64,000 nt of DNA from Rehmannia glutinosa (Eukaryota; Streptophyta; Magnoliopsida; Lamiales; Orobanchaceae), in NCBI GenBank assembly GCA_016081115.2, contig CM071926.1, positions 13,467,971 through 13,531,970 of the forward strand, written 5' to 3'. The position numbers and the translations under genes were made by a program. Within the stretch, counting starts at the first letter, position 1; each line of letters begins with the position of its first letter. The notes under the pieces are model-generated. The model saw nothing but the letters and a program-made list of their open reading frames with translations, did no database searches and was not told the DNA's origin. Positions 60,284-64,000 of this stretch are shown here, piece by piece.

Positions 60284-61291
60284 AAGATTCTTCTTCTTCT
60301 TTTGGTTTTCACTAGAGGAACTTCTGGTTCTACTTCCTCCGGTTCCTCGATAGTAAAGGCTGTGGCAACAATCCTCTTCTTCTTCATTCCTAGAGAAGGT
60401 ACTAAGGATTCTTCTTCTCTGCAAGCTGCGGGCGGGGACACGGCGCAGGAGCGGGTGACTTGGCGCGGGGGCGGTGCGGTTGTTTTCTTTGCCGCATAGG
60501 CGGCGGTTTTTCTTTCAGTGCGGGGGCAACTTTCTTCTTGGGAGGGGAGACAACAATGTTTCCTCGGGTCACCGATTCCCCACAGGTATCCGCTCTCTTG
60601 GCATAAGCTCTCTTGAGCTCCCAAGAGATTCGATCGGAACATCTTCTTGTTGACATGGAACGCCGTTCCATGTCGGAGTGGAACTCCTTCACTTCCATTA
60701 GCCGCCAATAACAAGGCCATACCCCGAGGATCCTCTAAATGATCCATCTTCCTTGAAAGACTTATTTCCAACATTTTGGCGAGTTTCTTTGTATACAAAC
60801 TCAGCCCGTTTACCTTCTTCTCTCCATGATCGCGGCCATCACTATCGGCTTAGTTTTGGACAACCGATTAAAGCTTCCAAATTTGATGTCTACACACTTG
60901 GCAACAATATCCGGCAAACTTGTGGTAATCTTCCTTGAAAGAACTTCTTGTCGGCTATGTAAACAACATTCGCAAAGACAATCGAGGTTTGGCCACTTCT
61001 TCCATGCACAGACCAAGTTTACATTGGCCTCCAATATCTCCGGGACTCCTTTCGACGGCAAAAAAATGCTCGTCGTGAACTTCAAACATTCACGTAGAAT
61101 CGGGCAACCTCATCCACATACGTCATCTCAAACTCCATCGTGAGAAAGGGTTTGATCTAGATTTCTCTACTTTCTCGGCTATCTTCTTCACAAGGGTTTC
61201 ATCGGACCCCTTTTGATCATCCCTTCAAAATCCACGTAGAACCGTGTGGATTTGCTTTCCCAACTTAAGCGAAATCGTAGGTGGTTGCCAT
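60284..61291 (-). pseudogene. Element E env-like gene, 5' third (truncated)
   Basis: The ATG at 61291 opens MATTYDF. Readable: LPDIVAKCVDIKFGSFNRLS (about 60860-60930), HLEDPRGMALLLAANGSEGV (60680-60745), FHVNKKMFRSNLLGA (60610-60655), a Pro/Ala/Arg-rich linker (60440-60560) and PEVPLVKTKRRRRIF (60290-60335), matching the PLVKTKRRR cluster in C. It is cut by the join to the Ty3 fragment. Confidence 0.65.
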
Positions 61292-61860
61292 TTCGATGAT
61301 TTTTACCGAGCGATTTTTGAGAAACTTGCTTTGAAGATTGATAGGGTTTCAAGAGAAAAATACGATCTTTGCTTTTGGAGAGATGAACAGTTTGGTGTAG
61401 TGTGAGAGAGAAAACGGGCCGAAATGGTATATGTATGGGTTATGAAAGGACTTGCATACGGTTTTTGAAATTTGATCGGGATCAACGACTCGCAGTTAGC
61501 ACGCCGATTAGCATTTAATTTCTCGCATTTAATACGGCAGCATTTATATTCAATCATAGGCTTGGTAAATGCGACTTTTGATCAGATCTCTGTCATTATT
61601 GCGCGATGTCATCCTTAAAAACATTCCCGCTTATTAAAAACGATTGCGTTTTTGTCACTTAGCTCATAAATAACTCACTTACTCCTTAGCCGATTCAACT
61701 CTTCTTTCTTTTCACATAGGTACTCAACCTGTCGACTAACTTGATGCGGTGATTTTCCGATCGACCGATTTACTTGGCTAATTCAAGACCTCAACTTTAT
61801 TTTCATCTTTTCTCGTTCCAACTCTTCTCCTTGAGTCTTCTGAGTGTCAATTCAGCTCAA
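61292..61860 (-). promoter_or_regulatory. Element E pol/env-like spacer with promoter-like block
   Basis: On minus: TATAAAT (61542-61548, 257 bp before the ATG), GTTGATCCCGATC, an AT box ACATATACC (about 61425-61433), TTTTCTCTCTCACAC (about 61399-61413) and a telo-box (61342-61349). No coding content. Confidence 0.55.
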
Positions 61861-62480
61861 TTAACCCTAGCTCATGCTTAAGCTCTTCAAATCTTGATTC
61901 ACATAATGGCTTTGTAAATATGTCGACTAACTGTTTATCGCCTTGAGATATATTCAAGGTGATGTCCTTCTTTTCAACATGATCTCTTATCAAATGATAT
62001 CGACATCAATGTGATTTGTTCTTGAGTGCAACACAGGATTTTGAGTGATTGCAATAGCACTTGTGTTATCACACATAATTGGAATTTCTTTTTCTTCAAC
62101 ATCATAATCTCTCGGATGTTGTCTCATCCATAAGACTTGGGCACAAATAAATGCCCCGCAACTATATACTCTGCTTGATTGTGGATGTGGCTATTGAATT
62201 TTGCTTCTTGCTAAACCAGAAACCAATCTGTTTCAAGCATTTGACATGTACCGGAAGTACTCTTCCCCGTCAACTCTACATCCAAAGATAGTCGAGTCCC
62301 GAGTAACCAATAGGCTTGAATCCTCCTTCCTTTGGATACCACAAGTCGACTTCCCGGCATCCCTTCAAATATTTTAGGATTCTCTTGGGCCGATCATATG
62401 GCTTTCTTTTTGTGCAAATTGAAATCTTGCACATACACCTACAACAAAGGTGATGTCCGCCTCTTCTTTGTGAGATAGAA
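61861..62480 (-). pseudogene. Element E RNase H
   Basis: On minus: the DNTSAIAITQN-type segment (about 62040-62080), HIDVxxHLIRDHVEKKDITL (about 61960-62010), the SRFEELKHELGLI end (61860-61910), YLKG and a terminal RT/RNase H connection (62340-62400). Frame breaks coincide with CAG/CTG-type differences from the other copies. Confidence 0.75.
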
Positions 62481-63436
62481 GCGGTGATCCAATAAGTGCT
62501 ATGTATCTAGTTTGATCCACAAAGCTTGCCATCCGCATCCATATCCATCTTGAATGATGTATTCATTGGTATTTTCACGAAGATTTCTCTTCCATACCAA
62601 ATTTCTTCATTAAATCTTTGGTATACTTTGTTTGACTTATGAAGGTTCCATCCTTCAAATTGTTTAACTTGAAGTCCTAGAAAGAATGTCGACTCTCCCA
62701 TCATGCTCTTCTCAAATTTGCCTTGCATGAGGTTTGAGAATTTATCACACAGACTCTTTGTTTGTGGATCCAAAAATGATGTCATCCTCATATATTTGAA
62801 CAAGCAAAGTATAGTCTCTCCATCTTGAATTACAAGAGTGTTCTATCCACTTTGCCTTTCGTGAATCCATTATCTCATCGAAAATTGAGACAATGTATCA
62901 TACCATGCTCTAGGTGCCTGTTTCAATCCATATAGAGCTTTCTTGAGCTTGTACACCTTATCTCCAAGAGTCTTCTGCTCAAATCCTGGAGGTTGTTCAA
63001 CATAGACTTCTTCTTCCAATAATCCATTCAAGAATGCACTTTTTACATCCATTTGGTATACAATGAAGTTCTTGTGTGCAGCATAGGCAAGAAACATCCT
63101 TATTGCTTCTAATCTTGCAACAGGGGCAAAGGTTTCATCAAAATCTATTCCTTCTTCTTGGCAATACCCTTTGGCTACCAGTCTTGCTTTGTTTCTTACC
63201 ACAGAACCGTCTTCATTCATCTTGTTTCTGAACACCCATTTTGTGCCAATAACATTTTGATGGGTTGGTCTTTGAACCAATTCCCATACTTTGTTTCTTT
63301 CAAACTGAGACACATCTTTTGGCTCTATTTGAGAGATAAAACAAGTGAACGTTGCTTCTTGTTGAGCTCTTGATCTGGTTCTTACACCATCTCTTACATT
63401 TCCAATGACTAGCTCGGTGGATGGTCTCTTAGCCAT
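62481..63436 (-). pseudogene. Element E reverse transcriptase, long open N-terminal half
   Basis: A 188-codon open frame (62870-63436) runs without a stop through NKVWELVQRPTHQNVIGTKW, NKARLVAKGYCQEEGIDFDE, TFAPVARLEAIRMFLAYAAH, DVKSAFLNGLLEEEVYVEQP (first catalytic Asp) and KALYGLKQAPRAWYDTLSQF. The frame then shifts near 62875. The catalytic box at 62781-62792 reads YEDD in place of YVDD, an unusual residue at x that would probably harm RT. A second open piece (62507-62803) has MMGESTFFLGLQVKQFEGWN. No other pol copy in the window has so long an open frame. Confidence 0.85.
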
Positions 63437-64000
63437 CTCACATCAGGTTGGAGTAAGTTAGTTGGGTTCAGTCTTCTTGCAGCTGTGTTATCTTGAGCAA
63501 CTCTCTCATCATCACTTAGTTGCAGATTGTCCAGCTGTCTTTGAGATTCAGCTATCTCATCTTCACCTTGATTAATTATTCCAGCTTCAGCTTCAACATA
63601 GGGACTCTTCTGCACAGTTGGTTGATTCAGCTTATCAGCTAACTCTTCAAGATCTTCTCCATTTACATTAGGTTCATCAAACACTACATGGATGGACTCT
63701 TCTGTGACCATAGTCCTTTTGTTCAGCACTCTATAGGCTTTGCTTTCAGCTGAGTATCCCAAGAAGATACCTTCATCAGCTTTGGCATCAAAAGCCTTTA
63801 GATTATCTTTCCCATTGTTGTGGATGAAGCATTTACATCCAAATATTTTAAAGTACCCAACATTTGGCTTTCTCCCTGTCCAAATTTCATAGGGAGTCTT
63901 TGTCAGTTGTCTATTTATCATGCATCTATTTTGAGTATAGCATGCGATATTGATGGCTTCACCCAAAATCTTTTGGGTAACCTGCTTCACTAACATGGTT
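63409..64000 (-). pseudogene. Element E integrase C-terminal part and linker (continues beyond the window)
   Basis: 195 codons open from the right edge: NRQLTKTPYEIWTGRKPNVG, YFKIFGCKCFIHNNGKDNLK, AFDAKADEGIFLGYSAESKA and TEESIHVVFDEPNVNGE, the conserved copia integrase C-terminal block. An acidic linker (EDEIAESQRQLDNLQLSDDE) follows. It ends in RWLRDHPPS and a stop, overlapping the RT frame by 28 bp. The other copies imply a single pol frame, so the break near 63420-63425 is one indel, exactly where a CAG is expected. Confidence 0.88.

Larger units (their letters stand above)
60284..64000 (-). mobile_element. Element E: partial Ty1/copia Sirevirus-like element, minus strand
   Basis: Contains, on minus, the integrase C-terminal part at the right window edge, RT, RNase H, the spacer and the first third of the env-like gene. 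The env-like gene stops at the Ty3 fragment, so the rest of that gene, the polypurine tract and the 3' LTR are missing. 5' parts lie beyond the window. The pol in 62870-64000 is by far the best preserved here. Confidence 0.85.

Noticed and set aside
1..64000. Endogenous pararetrovirus or other integrated virus
   Set aside because: The integrase-before-RT order, LTRs, tRNA primer sites and 5-bp duplications are those of LTR retrotransposons. I see no movement protein, coat protein or pararetroviral gene order.

Overview
The window is repeat-dense plant nuclear DNA. I see no host gene, tRNA, rRNA or CRISPR array. Everything readable is LTR retrotransposon: Ty1/copia polyproteins (integrase before reverse transcriptase), initiator-methionine tRNA primer sites, TG...CA LTRs and 5-bp target duplications. 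The large copia elements (LTRs about 1.53-1.59 kb, 14 kb complete) resemble Sireviruses carrying an extra 'envelope-like' gene after pol. That call rests on the polypurine tract context (GCATCATCAAAAAGGGGG next to TGTTAGG) and on the long post-pol reading frame. The species cannot be named from this sequence.

Layout. Element C (+) is the oldest large copy. It runs from before base 1 to 59974 and sits in a Ty3/gypsy RT relic (59975-60283). C is split by three full-length relatives: B (-, 6489-24873, duplication CCACT), D (-, 29627-43766, TGCCT) and A (+, 44034-58044, GATGA). B is itself split by a 4.28-kb non-autonomous Ty3-like element (16002-20282, TGCGT). The nest is four levels deep: Ty3 relic, C, B, Ty3-like element. 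A fifth copia copy, E (-, 60284-64000), is cut at its env-like gene by the Ty3 relic and runs off the window. An unclassified 1.64-kb insertion splits C's gag (928-2568). The segment of C that holds its pol, with B inside it, is inverted between 4-bp inverted repeats (4141-4144 and 24885-24888).

Each copia element reads LTR - primer site - gag (DUF4219/UBN2-like, zinc knuckle, coiled coil) - protease - integrase - RT - RNase H - spacer of about 0.5 kb - env-like gene of about 4.5 kb - polypurine tract - LTR. In all five copies the spacer has a TATAAAT box 247-259 bp before the env-like ATG, a pyrimidine-rich leader and a telo-box (AAACCCTA). This looks like an internal promoter for the post-pol gene, and it is the most interesting biological signal here.

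Nearly all reading frames are broken, but the breaks are not random. Differences between copies pile up at CAG/CTG triplets, which appear as CGG, CCG, TCG or CG. Even the tRNA-complementary primer sites are affected. I infer that much of the apparent decay may be a CHG-methylation-linked sequencing artefact. The last 1.1 kb (62870-64000) is largely free of it and has long open frames. 'Pseudogene' below means broken as given in this sequence.
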